Shown here: positions 34,879 through 46,189 of the stretch, piece by piece
How positions within the stretch are numbered: position 1 is the stretch's first letter
How the letters are laid out: each line of letters begins with the position of its first letter
Notes under the pieces: generated by a model
The model's database searches: none
Told to the model about the DNA's origin: nothing
What the model saw: only the letters and a program-made list of their open reading frames with translations
From: Mixia osmundae IAM 14324
Taxonomy: Eukaryota; Basidiomycota; Mixiomycetes; Mixiales; Mixiaceae
NCBI RefSeq assembly: GCF_000708205.1
Contig: NW_014575555.1
Location: 1 to 64,000 of the forward strand
Length of the DNA: 64,000 bases
Direction: 5' to 3'
Translations under genes and position numbers: made by a program

Positions 34879-36762
34879 ATGACTGCGGCCTACTTTGACT
34901 CGCTCGATGATCTGGCAGCATGGCATGCCACACATGCGCCAGTTGAGCACCTTGACTCATATCAGACAGCCCGAGCATATGACCCTTCAGTCCCAAGAAC
35001 TCTCGTTTGCCATGACTTCAGGGGCGGCTATACCGAACAGCTCGACCGGCGCGACTATGTCTTCCATTACTGGCATCTCATCGACATCTTCATCTAGTCA
35101 GTCTCGGTCTCTCAGTGATCCTCCCCAAATCCCCTGACCGTCGCCCTGCGCGTTGCTTCCAGCTTTTCTCATCACCGGGTCTCCATTCCTCCCGCTAGCT
35201 TGATCGCCGCTGCCCACAAACGAGACACCAAGGTGCTCGGCGTCTTAGTCTTCGAGCACGAGGCAGGCCAGGAGGACGCGCGAAAGCTCGTCCAAGGCTC
35301 GAACGAGCGTTCATCTCGGCTCTTACGTACAAACGCACGACGCGACAATCCGTTCGCGACCGTCTCGATCGAGCATGCCGATCAGCTTATCGATCTCGCC
35401 ATCTGCCATCGCTTCGACGGATATCTGCTCAACGTTGAGATTGACCTCGGCATGCACGGGCGGAGTCACGCACGCGAGCATGCTGTCGCGCTCCAGGCTT
35501 GGGCCGAATATTTCTCGAGTGAGCTCAGACGGCGCATCCCAGGCGGAGAGGTCATCTGGTACGATGCAGTAACCTCCACCGGCGCTTTGCGCTGGCAAAA
35601 TCGACTGAACGACCTGAACCGCGGATTCGCCGACGCATGCGGCGCAATCTTCACGAATTATCACTGGTCGCCCCCTGATCTGGCCGCAGACTCACGAGAA
35701 TTGTCTCACAGCACGCGGACTCCTCAGCGACTGCTTGCAGGGAGCGAGATCCCAGCGCTGGCTCCCAGCAATGTCTTTTGTGGCATCGACGTCTGGGGAC
35801 GAGGCCAATACGGCGGAGGCGGTCTCTCGACACACCTAGCAGCGGCTGCCGTAAGTGCTGCACAACTTTCGATCGCTCTCTTCGGTCAAGCCTGGACATT
35901 CGAGTCATCCGAGCTCTTCCCAGACGGCGTACAGGATTGGTCGACTTGGCAAGAGACAGATCAGCATCTCTGGCTGGGAAGTGGTGCAGATGCACAGGAT
36001 GAGCCTGCGCTCGCTTTACTCGAGCGTGAGCGTCGCAAGGAGCTGTACGAACGCCTGTCCGAGCAAGAGCGGGCGCGATTTGGAGCGTGCGACGTACCGC
36101 ATCGACCTCTGTCGGCATACCTGACGGGAAAGCCGATAGACATCCGAAAAGCCGGCTTTGTTGCCACTGGCTGCCTCGGCTCGGGCAAAGCATATTGGCA
36201 TCGCGGCGAACCTGTCTGGCAGCCGACGCGTGGCTGGACCGAGCCGAGCCTTGCATCAGCGTTCCCCAGCTTGGCAATTCCTTGCAGAGCTCGGCAGACC
36301 CATCTGGTAGCATTCGATGATACTGTAGCCTGGTCAGGTGCTCAGTCCCTGCTCGTCCGGGCCAGAGCGAGCGACCAGCCCATCAAAGTAGCGTGTTACT
36401 CCGTCTGGTGCGATTCAGCTTCGCTAGCCGCATTCGTCATATGGCAAGGGCCATGTGAGGTCCTGCCATATCTAAGCGGATTCACTGCTGCGCCGAACAG
36501 GGCTTGGAAAGCCGACATCGCTCACAAGGGCTGGCAGATCTCGAGAGCAGAATTGGGCGCTCGGCAATCCCAAGTCACGACTTCATGCGAGCTAGGCGTC
36601 ACTGTCACCGGACAGGCTCCCTTTCACATCGGAGCATTAGCGATAGGCAAATCGGACGAGCTCGACGCGCTTCTTGCAGAATGCACAACGCTACCAGCCA
36701 CGATAGCTCAGCAACTCGATCGACCGGCAACAAGCTACAGTCTGGCCGAAGGCGCTGGCTGA
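34879..36762 (+). CDS. GH85 endo-beta-N-acetylglucosaminidase (ENGase)
   Basis: Cytosolic enzyme that cuts the chitobiose core of free or misfolded-protein N-glycans. Exon 1 reads MTAAYFDSLDDLAAWHA, then LVCHDFRGGYTEQL and the HYWHLIDIFIY join. A 68-nt intron starting at 35096 is followed by FSHHRVSIPPASLIAAAHK. The catalytic motif FDGYLLNVEIDL holds the general-acid Glu and the assisting Asn of GH85. VIWYDAVTSTGALRWQNRLN and AIFTNYHW complete the barrel, and a C-terminal beta domain follows. There is no signal peptide, as expected for the cytosolic enzyme. The protein is about 604 residues. Its 3' end overlaps the convergent neighbour by 28 bp. Confidence 0.93.
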
Positions 36763-37949
36763 TCTGCGGCTGGTGATAATCCGACAGCACGAGCAGCTTG
36801 CTGAGCTGGACCGTCAAGCCAATGCATGATAGCATCGACGACCGCTTCGGTCTGCCCATGGAAGTTGTGGTTGGCGCCTTCTATGAGTGCTAGTGAGCAT
36901 TTCCCGTTCGTTCTCTTGTTCAGTACCTCGCTATATATTTTACCATCTGGGCGTCCGCATGAGATGAGGTTCAGATGAGGCCTGGCAGGGCAGCGGCAGG
37001 GATTGCGCACCTTCCACCGGCACGACCTCGTCGGAAGTGCCATGTACGATGAGCACATGTGTTTTCTGCTCACTGTGATCAGAGGAGAGTGACCTAGCCT
37101 GGCCGAACGTGAGCGTACTTCGGGAAATTCGGTCTCTACGTAGCGCGTCGGTATGGCAGCAAAAGTGTGCATGTCTTCTGGTCGGATCTGGGTCGATCCG
37201 CTCAGCCGTCCGTAGAGACTAGTGCAAGCGATCTAGCTTACCTCGACCGAGACCTGCTGACCGGCGACCCGTAGGCTGCGCACGTGAACGCCGTCTTTAT
37301 CGAAGCCGTCTTTGTACAACGGTAGGAGATCTGTCGCATTCTAAGTATCCCGAGCGGAGCGCGCAGATGACACGCACCCCAGACGAGATCCATTCGGATC
37401 CGACCGGATATCTCGACGAGGAGAGGTATGCTGGGGTCCTTCTTGGTGATGTAGCGCAGAGATACAACGCCGCCGCGAGAATGGCCGACGACTGACTCGT
37501 CGGGGACAATGAGCTCAGCTCGCTTTCGGGTCAGACAGTGATGATGGCGCACCCATCTTGACGACATAGCCATATGTCTTTTGCAGGTAAGGCACGATGA
37601 CGTCTAGATCGACGAGATCCTCCTCGAAATTGGACATATTCCAGACGCCCTTGGTCTCTCCGTTTGCGCGAAAGTCGGGACGATAGCTGTCTAAGCCTCT
37701 CGCTGCGAGCTTGCGTGCTAGTGATTTGTGATAGGACTGATTCTTGTGCGCTGCCATGCCATGCCAGGTCAGGCAGGCTCGCATGCCCCGGGCAGTCTGC
37801 TTACCGAGTGATCCGTGCAATATCAATGCCAGAGGGGCGCCTCTCCTGTCTGTCGAAGCTTCGGCTTGCTCGAGAATGCCCACGAGCTCCGGCGTGACAT
37901 CTCCGCCCTGTGGGAAAGGTATGCTGATCCGAGTCGCCACTGTCGACAT
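36735..37949 (-). CDS. Alpha/beta hydrolase of the fungal short esterase type
   Basis: Minus-strand hydrolase in at least four exons. It starts MSTVATRISIPFPQGGD. LALILHGSL joins AHKNQSYHKSLARKLA through a GTAAGC...GGCAG intron. SYRPDFRANGETKGVW follows, with a Glu-rich helix (NFEEDLVDLDVIV). A second intron joins YVVKM to VVGHSRGGVVSLRYI, with the nucleophile Ser in GHSRGG. The later exons carry HTFAAIPTRYVETEF, a VLIVHGTSDEVVPV block with the acid Asp, and the His in IEGANHNFHG. The middle introns (about 36960-37020 and 37170-37260) are not fixed precisely. The stop (36735-36737) lies inside the ENGase coding region. Confidence 0.8.
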
Positions 37950-38053
37950 GCTTGCCGGCGTGGAGTCAGCCTGAACGAACGCTAGCCGGTCGCGCGTGGC
38001 CACGTGTCGATCGTGTCGAGGCATTCTTCGATGGGACAGCGCCAGGGGGTGGC

Positions 38054-38448
38054 ATGAGCAGGGACAGAATCCGTGTCAGAGCTTCTGGACGGAAGGCCTG
38101 GGTCGGCTATGATAGGGGTTGGAGCATCAGCCAGCTCAGACTGGCCATCGCGGAGCAAATGGGCGCAAGGGCAGACTGCGAATTGCAACTACAAGGTGAC
38201 GACGAGAGCCTGTCCGGAGAACAGCCTGCTTAGCCTTTGACTCCTACATAGGCTTTGCATTGCTCGATCGATCGACTTGCGACATCATTGATAGCTCGAG
38301 AGATGTACTGGATCTGAAGACAGCTCAGGCTTCAACGGCCCCGTCAACGAGCAGAAAGAGGCTGCGACTTGTGGTGCAAGACGCAGCGACAGATCAGCAT
38401 GGCCAGTCACCAGCCAAGCCGTTGACAGGCCCGGCGAGAGCGCTCAAC

Positions 38449-38485
<37 letters not shown>

Positions 38486-39682
38486 CGAGCTCAACCAGTA
38501 GCGCCTCCAGCTCTGACTCGAGCGAAACGCCAAGCTCATCCGACTCCGGCGGCTCTTCTTCCGATGTCGATGTCACGATAGCGAGGAGTGAATCATTGCA
38601 ATCGAGTAGCCCTTCCGACTCGTCGGATTCCTCGCCTTCTCGCGCCAGTGATGCTCTCGCAAGAGCCAAGCGTACCGCCATCGCCAGCCTAGCCAGCCTA
38701 GACGCATCCGCACGAGATTCCGGACCGGCGGAGGGTCCGAAAATCCCTCGGGAGAATGGGCAGGTGCCACCAGGTCAGTGGCCGCCCAGAGCGTGCGGTG
38801 CCCCACTGACCGTCGGTGCAGGACAGGGCAAAGCAAAGACGCGAGCCCGCAATGCGCGCAAGAAGAAGAAGCTACAACACGATCGCCTGATCACGGGCTC
38901 CCTGCAGGTCCACTCTGGATCACCGCTGCCTATGACCGCTCCTACAACATGCGCGGCGATCGGCAAGACACTGCCTGTCCTCTTTCATGCCCATCCATGG
39001 CTGCCGCCCTCATTGCGAGACGATCTGCCGCCACACATCTCAGTCGTCTCCCTCGACGTCGAAGCCAGAGATTTTGTGCCTGGGCAGCTACAGCCCGACT
39101 TTGTTCCTCAGCTGGCTCCCACTAAGCACAAGCGCGAGAGCGTAGCCAGCAACGGGCACACAGAGGCGCCCCTGGCAGAGATCGAGCAACTTTATGCGCA
39201 GATGATGCCAATTGAGCCTCACCTCCTCGAGCAGGGTATGCGCATTGCGGTCAAAGTACATCTCCATAATATTTCTATGCTACATACTGACGCTGGCGCT
39301 GCAGAATGTCGAGCTCGATGCGGAAAGCTGCATGCCCATCGATATACTTTACGCGGGCACGGTGGCCTGGGTCGAGCGAAAGGTCGCTGCCCGGCAGGAC
39401 TTGATACCCACCAGCGCAGGGCAGGCGACGGCATACGCAACGGAGACGAAGTTTGGCCTCAGACTGGGCGACGCAACTCTGAGTCGCCTTGCAGCCTCGT
39501 TCGGAGTCGAGAGCGCCGAGCAGATCGACGAAGAGGGCGAGCTATCCGGCAAGGTCCGCTTCGGTCAAGACGCACTCGCGAGCCGCGCGACACAGAGCAT
39601 ACGCGAGCTACTCGACATTGATGAAGCCGATGTCAAGACGTTCGATTGCGATCTCATTCTCTCTGGAAGGCTGCTGCCCTAG
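38054..39682 (+). CDS. Coilin-like protein
   Basis: Probable homologue of coilin, the scaffold of nuclear Cajal bodies. Exon 1 encodes a ubiquitin-like start (MSRDRIRVRASGRKAWVGY, SISQLRLAIAEQMGA). A 56-nt intron (GTGACG...CATAG) joins ELQLQ to GFALLDRSTCDIIDSSRDVL, matching the coilin N-terminal domain layout. The middle is a long Ser/Asp-rich linker with basic patches (KTRARNARKKKKLQ). The C-terminal region, after an intron that joins MRIAVK to NVELDAESCMP, has YAGTVAWVERK, like the Tudor-type end of coilin. It ends FDCDLILSGRLLP. The assignment rests on both end domains together; each alone is weak. Confidence 0.65.
38453..38485 (+). repeat. CAG/AGC trinucleotide run in the coilin-like gene
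   Basis: A run of about eleven CAG/AGC triplets read as serines. It expands the Ser-rich linker and is likely variable between strains. Confidence 0.85.
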
Positions 39683-39686
39683 TCTC

Positions 39687-40389
39687 TTACGACTTGCGGG
39701 GCAGCTCGAGCGTCCCGGATCTGCCATTCGGCTTTCGCGAGGACAAAGCCTGTGGCGCAAGTCCCGGCTTCAAGGCAGGAAAGTCGTCTGCCATCCGTTC
39801 GGCCAGCAGGTCTCGATAGGCCTGCAGAAGCATCAGCACGGCAGGGATCCCTCTCGCAGCTGAGCATACCGCCAGACTGTCGAGCTGGCCCTTTGCATAC
39901 TGGTTCTCTGACGCCGCGCGGTCGATGTGAGCTTTCGTCAGGAGGTCGGGGTTCTTGTTGGCATCGAGAGCCCTGCAACGCTCGATCAGCGCATGTATGC
40001 CCTGCGCATTGAGCTGGCTTGCTTGATGATGGCGAGCGGAATGAGGCGATGACTGAGGTCCGAGGTGCCTGCTGAAGCCGATAACTGTGCGAGTGACTCT
40101 GTGAGCTCATTGCTGGCTTTCCGACATCAGGGCCGCAGTGAACAGCTAGGCAAGCAGGCAGTCTCGTACATCTTGGATCCGATCAGTCCGCCCGACATGT
40201 CCTTCCATGGCGGCTCGCCTGTGCCTTCGACTGCCGCTGGATCTACATCAGCAGCGCCTGTCCGCAAGTTCAGCTCTCGCTTCACAGTCCTGTCGGGCAG
40301 CTCGACGGACAGATGCCTAGCTCGAGCAAAGTCTGGAGAAGGTCCTGCACGACCATCTCCACATCGCTGACGCTGCTCGGTCCATCCAT
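39687..40389 (-). CDS. NUT2: Mediator subunit Med10
   Basis: Middle-module subunit of Mediator. The gene is hidden by five short exons in changing frames. Spliced, it reads MDGPSSVSDVEMVVQDLLQT, LLELGICAADVDP, GLIGSKINELTESLAQLS, HRLIPLAIIKALDANKNPDL, HIDRAASENQYAKGQLDS and AYRDLLAERMADDFPAL. The blocks follow the Med10 order, including IPL...NPDL. The introns are 40258-40310 (GTCCGT), one near 40110-40165 (GTACGA), 39973-40022 (GCAAGC...TTGCAG, a GC-AG intron) and one near 39840-39890 (GTATGC). Only 4 bp separate its stop from the convergent coilin-like stop. Confidence 0.9.
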
Positions 40390-40486
40390 CGATCGATGGC
40401 AGGCAGTGGATAGATAGGCCAGCTAGCTGCTAGCAATACGCGACCCTGCAGGCCCTGCAACGGCCGCTCATCGCTCGGTCGCCCTC

Positions 40487-41507
40487 ATGAGCGAGGCCAA
40501 ACCTGATCCTGCCTCAGAGGAGCACTGGGATCCGCTAGCCTTCCAGACAGAGCTCGATGCAGCGTTTGCCTCTCGCCGTGCGCTCGTTGACTCGTGGATA
40601 CCGGACACCTATCTAGCAAAGCATGGACGACAGAGCGCAGATGGCCCCCCGCCTGCTCTCAGCACAAGACCTGCCAAGTGCGCACACAGAGCATCGCTTC
40701 GCCGTCTGCTCACAGCTCCCTTACAGACTCGGCTTGGGTGCAATCCCGGCTAAAGGGTCAACTCTACCCCAAGCAGAACTCGCCAAGAAGCTCCTGAGGC
40801 CCGCAGAGAGGACACGCCTGGGCGTCTTCAGGACCGATGCATCCGGAAGTAAGCAGAGCACGAGCAGCAGCACCCTGTCGGCTGCCATCGAAGGTGGAGA
40901 TCAGAGCAGCGACGAAGAGAGCAGTCGCGCAAATGCAATCAAGCCGCGCCACTTGGCGTCATCGTCGGCTGCCAATGGACACCTGAGTGCCAAGAACAAG
41001 CCGATCCCAGACCAGCAGATCGGACAGACCTCTTTGCCGTCGAAAGCCAAAGACGCCCTCGGCTCGCCCGAGACAGCCGGCAACCGGGAACCGAATGAGC
41101 CCGCCCTCTTTGCAACTCCGTCGCCGCAAAAGCCAGTTCCGACGCGTGAAGCACCGTGGGGGGTTGCGACCGTACCTACCGGCAGCTTCTATGGCGCTCG
41201 ACCCCCGAATCTGGCATCAAAGTACGCAATCGACGCTAGCCTGCATGGAAAGGAACGCAAGAAAGCCCAAAAGGCAGCGCGCAAGGCACAGAAGCAAGCT
41301 GCGCGATCCCGTGCACAGCCTAGCAGTGCAATGCTTGACGAGCCACAGCCAGAGACCTTGCAGCCCTCGCCGAGCAGCATCCGATCTGCAGACTTGACGG
41401 AAGCCAGCGTTCGTGATGAGCCTATCTCGAAGAGCAAGGCAAGACGAGAGAAGCGCAAACAGAGACGAGATAACAGCCTCGAGATGAAAAGACAGCGTCA
41501 CGAATGA
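40487..41507 (+). CDS. NOPCHAP1/DUF3245-like protein
   Basis: Basic protein of about 320 residues. Exon 1 reads MSEAKPDPASEEHWDPLAFQ, then FASRRALVDSWIP. One intron (GTGCGC...TTACAG) joins TRPAK to LGLGAIPAKG, giving the phrase RP-LGLGA. I associate that phrase with the DUF3245/NOPCHAP1 group, chaperone adaptors for box C/D snoRNP assembly. The rest is disordered with Lys/Arg-rich helices (HGKERKKAQKAARKAQKQ) and ends KSKARREKRKQRRD...RQRHE, typical of nucleolar proteins. The family call is tentative; the gene itself is solid. Confidence 0.6.
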
Positions 41508-41525
41508 GGGCTCGATGCAATACAT

Positions 41526-42293
41526 CTAAGTCGCACTCTGAGCCTCCTGCCTTTCTGCGGCGGGCACGGCCGAGCTAGCGGCAGTGGCATCGCTCTTGAG
41601 CAGCTTGAGCCTGGCGTCGAGGATCATCCGCGTCTTTCGGTCTCTGACAATGTCTTCTCTGGATAAGTCCTTGCCAGCTGTCGCGGCAGTGGCGATGCTC
41701 TGTCCTGATCGCCAGGCATCTTCTTCCGCTTTGGCTTTTGCTTCCAGTCCATACTTTCTCAGCAGATTTGCTTGCGCGCCGGACGGAGACGATGATGCTG
41801 TGCTCGCTGGGCGGTTGCGGGCTGCTGTCGCTGCCGCTTGTGCCGTTGTACCTAGAATTGGCGTCGGCCTGGGCGGACCGTCTGCAAAGAAACTTGCAGG
41901 CGGCTGCAGAGATGAGTGTGAGCGCATGTTCGGCCGAGAGAGGAGCGAGAGAAGGTACCTCTGGTAGCCGCCCTTCCCTCAGGATTCGCTCGCAGGTCGA
42001 CTCGACACTGCCGCCCTGTCTTTCGAGATCATACTTGATCGCTGCCAGCGACACCTGTGGGAACATCGCCTGGACCTGTTCGATCTCGCTCTGTCTGACC
42101 TGTCGCCTGCGGCCGCCTCTGCCATCGCTCGCCGTTGTTGCACCGGCTGAAGCTGCTTGACCTGTGGACAGACATCAGCTCGCTGTATGACGTGCCTGAC
42201 GAGGCTGTGCGGACTAGTGAAGTAGCGCAGCGCCACAAAGAGTACGCCGGCTGCAAAGAGCGTCACGCCGATGTTGGAGAAGCCCTCGTCCAT
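41526..42293 (-). CDS. Cue1-like ERAD factor
   Basis: Membrane-anchored CUE-domain protein that recruits and activates the E2 Ubc7 in ER-associated degradation. It starts MDEGFSNIGV, followed by one membrane helix (LFAAGVLFVALRYF). After an intron comes a short basic linker, then the CUE domain: EIEQVQAMFPQVSLAAIKYD, LERQGGSVESTCERILREG. The last exon holds GPPRPTPILGTT, LLRKYGLEAKA and a C-terminal helix RKTRMILDARLKLLKS, placed like the Ubc7-binding region of Cue1. Introns lie near 42170-42206 and 41900-41970. It is tail to tail with the previous gene, 18 bp apart. Confidence 0.85.
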
Positions 42294-42489
42294 GGCTGCC
42301 GGAAGGGATGGTCACTTGTGATCTTGGCTGGCTGTCGGCTGTCACGTCACGCGTCGGGCACGTCTGCATGCTTATATACGCTCGCGGGCGTGCTCAGGCA
42401 AAGTAGGAGCTCATGGATCATGTTCCTGCCCTGAGATGCCCTTCACAGTACAGATCGATCGATGCAACAGAGTCGGCTGACACGACGTT

Positions 42490-43442
42490 CTACTGGTACT
42501 TTACCGTGATATGAACGCCCTTGCTGACTTGGAACTGATTGAGTGCCTCCAGGGCAACAGCTGCGTGTGCAGGAGACTCGTAGACGATCTGTCCGATGCC
42601 ACGTACGATTCTCGCACCTGTGAGTCCGGCATATCTGGCAGAGCGCGTCAGGAGACGGGTGCAAAGGACCAGAAACAAACGAATGCTTACTGTTGAAACA
42701 AGAGCCTGAGCGAGTCTTCCGTCGTCTCTTGCGGCAGGCCATGGACGGCCAGGATATGACTGGAGGGGCGCTGGGCCGGTTGTCCGTTCGCCGCAGCAAC
42801 GTCTGCTTCCTCCTTGTCCGAGTCCTCCTGCATCTCCTCCTCGCCTCCGTCGGCGACCGTCCTTGGCTTCTTGGCTAAGCCCGCGCTCGGCTCGGTCTCA
42901 TCATCGCCGTCGTCGTCCTCATCTTCCTCTTCTTCGTCCTCCTCCCCTTCCACACCCGCTCGGCCAGCCCGTTTCTTCTTGCCCGCCTCTTCGTCTCTCT
43001 GTCGTTTGCGGGTGGTTTCCTCCCTGTTCTGAGCGTCAGACACGACGAGCTTGCCCTTGCGCTTGTTGGCGGTTGCTTCCTCCTGGCTCTTGATGATGCC
43101 CATCTTGATCTGATAGAGCACGTCCTTGCCAGACTCTCTCTCGATCGTCGCATGCGATTTCGTCTTTGCGTAGCTGATCCTCATGGGCTGTCCGCAGAAG
43201 ATAGCCCCGTCCTCTCGCCGTCTTGCGGTCGTGGCTGATGTCAGGCTCTCGTAGACGACGAAGGCCTGTCCTCGCATCTTGGGCCCCTTGAGGGCGACGA
43301 CGTCGAGGAGGTGGCCGTGGACAGAGAAAAGTGAGTGTAGCAGCCTCTTGAGGTCCTCCTTCTTGATGCTCGCGTCCAGCCCTTGCACGTACAGCGTCGT
43401 GTTGGGCGGCAGTGTCGTTCCTACCGAGTCTGCTGCTGCCAT
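42490..43442 (-). CDS. U1A/U2B''-type two-RRM snRNP protein
   Basis: Spliceosomal RNA-binding protein. It starts MAAADSVGTTLPPNTTLYVQ. RRM1 has LYVQGLDASIKKEDLKRLL, DVVALKGPKMRGQAFVVYES and GQPMRISYAKTKS, the signature of U1A/U2B''. A long linker holds a basic stretch and an acidic run (GEEDEEEEDEDDDGDDETE). RRM2 begins ILAVHGLPQETTEDSLRLLF. A 46-60 nt intron (GTAAGC...TGCCAG) joins LFQQ to YAGLTGARIVRGIG, then VALEALNQFQVSKG and the end VHITVKYQ. Two RRMs favour U1A; fungi may use one protein for both snRNPs. Confidence 0.88.
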
Positions 43443-43614
43443 CCTTGCTGGCTCGTCTCTCGCTCTCTGTCGATGATCAGCGTCAGAGCCAAAGCCAAAG
43501 CCGCCGAAGTCTCGACAAGTTTGAATTAATTCAGTCGCGTTGGCTGCTGCTGTCGTGTCGTGTCGTGGCGCCGCTTGGCCTGCCAGGTCGAAGGAGAGTC
43601 CTGCTCGAGCGAGC

Positions 43615-46086
43615 ATGGACGTCCTCAAGCTGACTCGGGTACGTGAACGAGCGAGCGAGCGAGCGAGCAGATGGCGCCAGAGCTCACCTCCTGCCTTGAC
43701 CAGGTCGAACGGGTCACACTATACGACGGCCTGGCGGTGACGAGCTCATCGAGAACATATCAACCCTCACGAGCTTGCTCGCTCCACCTGACCGAGCATC
43801 ATGTCATCCTCCGCTTCGACGAGGCGACAAGTCTCCCCGACTCCCAGGAGTTATGGGCCAGTCACTTCGAAAATGCTCCCACAAAGCAAGCTGAGGCCAT
43901 ATTTCACAGATTCCTCACCCCCTGGTCGCCGTTCTCGCACTCCATCCAGCCTCACAAGATCGTACAGCTCCTCTCATCGTTCGCACGCGAGACTTTCACA
44001 CGAGGACACTCGTCCTGCCAACCTATGAACAAGGCCTCGCAGTCTGGGAATCCATACGCGCCGTCGTCGCCGCTAGTGAGCTCATCTCCTCCTACAAGCA
44101 ATACAGCTGTTGAGCACCTACCCTTGCCCCAGCCAAGCTCAAGTCGCTCTATGCCTTCTCGAACGGCAACCTGACCGAGGCGGGCAAGGACGCCCAAGGA
44201 TGGAACCTATACTCGCCCTCGGCAGAATACGCTCGGATGGGCCTCGGCAGGAAGGACGCGCGGAGTGCTGCCTGGCGCTGGTCAGATGTCAACAAGTCAT
44301 ATGAGTTCTGTCCGACCTATCCGAGCCAGCTGGCAGTACCTGCGACCATCAGCGATTCTACACTCAACTACGGCAAAGGCTATCGAAGCAAACAACGCGT
44401 TCCTGCCCTCGTTTATCTGCATTGGTCAAACCTGGTCAGGAAGACGACAACAGTCCTTCCATGCTTGCTGACGCATTGACTCAGGCGTCTATAACGCGCT
44501 CGTCGCAGCCCATGGTTGGCCTCAAAAACGCAAGATCTATCCAAGACGAAAAGCTAGTGGAAGCCATTTGTCGTTCTCACGCGAGTCACACATTGCCCAG
44601 CACTGCGCCGCGAACGGAGAATAGCGTCATCTATGGCGCGACTGCGACCAATCTCATCATAGACGCAAGGCCTACCACCAACGCCATGGCAAACGTCGCA
44701 AAAGGTGCCGGTACCGAGAATATGGAACACTACAAGGCCTGCAAAAAGGCCTACCTCGGCATTGATAACATACACATCATGCGAGCTTCTCTTGCCGCCG
44801 TCAATGATGCTCTCTGGGACGCAGAAACGACCGGCGTCCTCTCTCGGCGCGCCCTCAGAAAATCGGGCTGGCTCAAGCATTTGACGGCCATACTCGAGGG
44901 CGCTGTGCTCATTGCGCGCAACGTTCACATCAACAACTCTCATGTGCTCGTGCATTGCTCGGATGGCTGGGATCGTACCTCGCAGCTATCGGCATTGGCG
45001 CAAATCTGCCTCGATCCATACTACCGCACCATGGAAGGCTTCGCTGTGCTGGTCGAAAAGGACTGGCTTGCATTCGGGCACAAGTTTGGTGACCGAGCAG
45101 GACATACAGTACCAGATCGGACCCAATTCATGCTAGCTCCTGGCGACGGCCAATCGGCCCAAGCAGCCTTCCTGGCGTCAGTTCAGAAAGGCATCACGTT
45201 CTCGTCTTCTCACGTGAAGGAGACTAGTCCTGTCTTCCATCAGTTCTTGGACTGTGTATACCAGCTTGTCCGTCAGTTCCCCCATCGGTTCGAGTTTGGG
45301 TCAAAATACCTACAAAGGCTCCATTTCGAGCTGTACAGCTGCCGCTACGGCACCTTCCTGTTCAACTCGGAACGGGAGCGATATCTAGAGCGTAGCGCTG
45401 TCAGCACACAGTCTGTGTGGACCATCTTTCGGGGCGAAGCTCGGGGCGAATATCTCAACACGGCGTACGAGGCTGAGCGTGACACGCCAGCAGCTCGGTT
45501 GCGCGACGATCAGGGAGTCATCTTACCCAATCCTAAAGAAGTTCGCTTCTGGCACGAGCTGCTCAACAGGACCGAGGATGATGTCAGGATAGACCTCGCC
45601 ACTGATGAGGACGAAGGTGAGGCCATGGAGCCAGAGCTCGTCGGTCCAATCTCTGGCAGTCAAGTCGATCCCGTTTTGGCTCCAATGATACCTATTCGAG
45701 CAGCTGTGAACAGCGACGTCCCTTCACGCACCAATAGCCCGAGACCGACTAGCTATGTCCATGCTGCACAACCACAGCTTCAGAACGCCCTGGAGAGTGC
45801 CTACAAGTTTGGAGGATCGGCTTGGAACTCGATCAGACAGGGTTATCAGGATTTTGCTCGCGAGATTGCCACGCCTCCGAACGAGGCAACGCATCATGCG
45901 ACAGATCTCCAAGACCTCAGCAGCAATCCCTGGATGAGCGAAGCGCGCTCTGCGCCCAAGCGAGCTCCTCAGACGGGCCTGAACGGCAATCTGCCAAGCC
46001 CTGTCTCGACGGGGCTGCCGCGAGAGACGGTCGACACAAACAGACGCTCAAGCAGCGCGAATGGGTTCAATCCGTGGGCAGTGTGA
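43615..46086 (+). CDS. YMR1: Myotubularin PI3P phosphatase (Ymr1-like)
   Basis: Lipid phosphatase that removes the 3-phosphate of PI3P on endosomes. The short first exon (MDVLKLTR) joins VERVTLYDGLAV, then a GRAM-like domain (SLHLTEHHVILRF, RTRDFHTRTLVLP). The catalytic region has GWNLYSPSAEYARMG, YEFCPTYPSQLAVP and SSQPMVGLKNARSIQDEKL. The active site VLVHCSDGWDRTSQLS carries the CX5R Cys and Arg, so it should be catalytically active. FGHKFGDR follows. Intron GTCAGG...CTCAG joins HWSNL to ASITRSSQPMVG. Introns in the GRAM part (43740-44130) are approximate. The C-terminal 120 residues are disordered. Confidence 0.92.
43649..43668 (+). repeat. GAGC tetranucleotide run in YMR1 intron 1
   Basis: About five GAGC units lie just after the donor (GTACGT) of intron 43639-43703. 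Similar GAGC units recur in a SNF7 intron near 52064. Confidence 0.8.
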
Positions 46087-46189
46087 TGCGCTACAGGCAG
46101 TGACTTGTCTGCTGGACCAACAGCTGCAAACAACAACAGAGCACCGGAAGTAGCACAGACAACACGTGGTCCTTGCTGACTGCGCACAT

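Noticed and set aside
39687-40110. A 143-codon minus-strand frame over MED10
   Set aside because: It reads the MED10 exons partly in the wrong frame; the spliced Med10 product explains the region.
40258-40318. A second GC donor in MED10 (GCATCT)
   Set aside because: A GT donor seven bases further (GTCCGT, intron 40258-40310) gives the conserved LGICAADV phrase, so GC is not needed.
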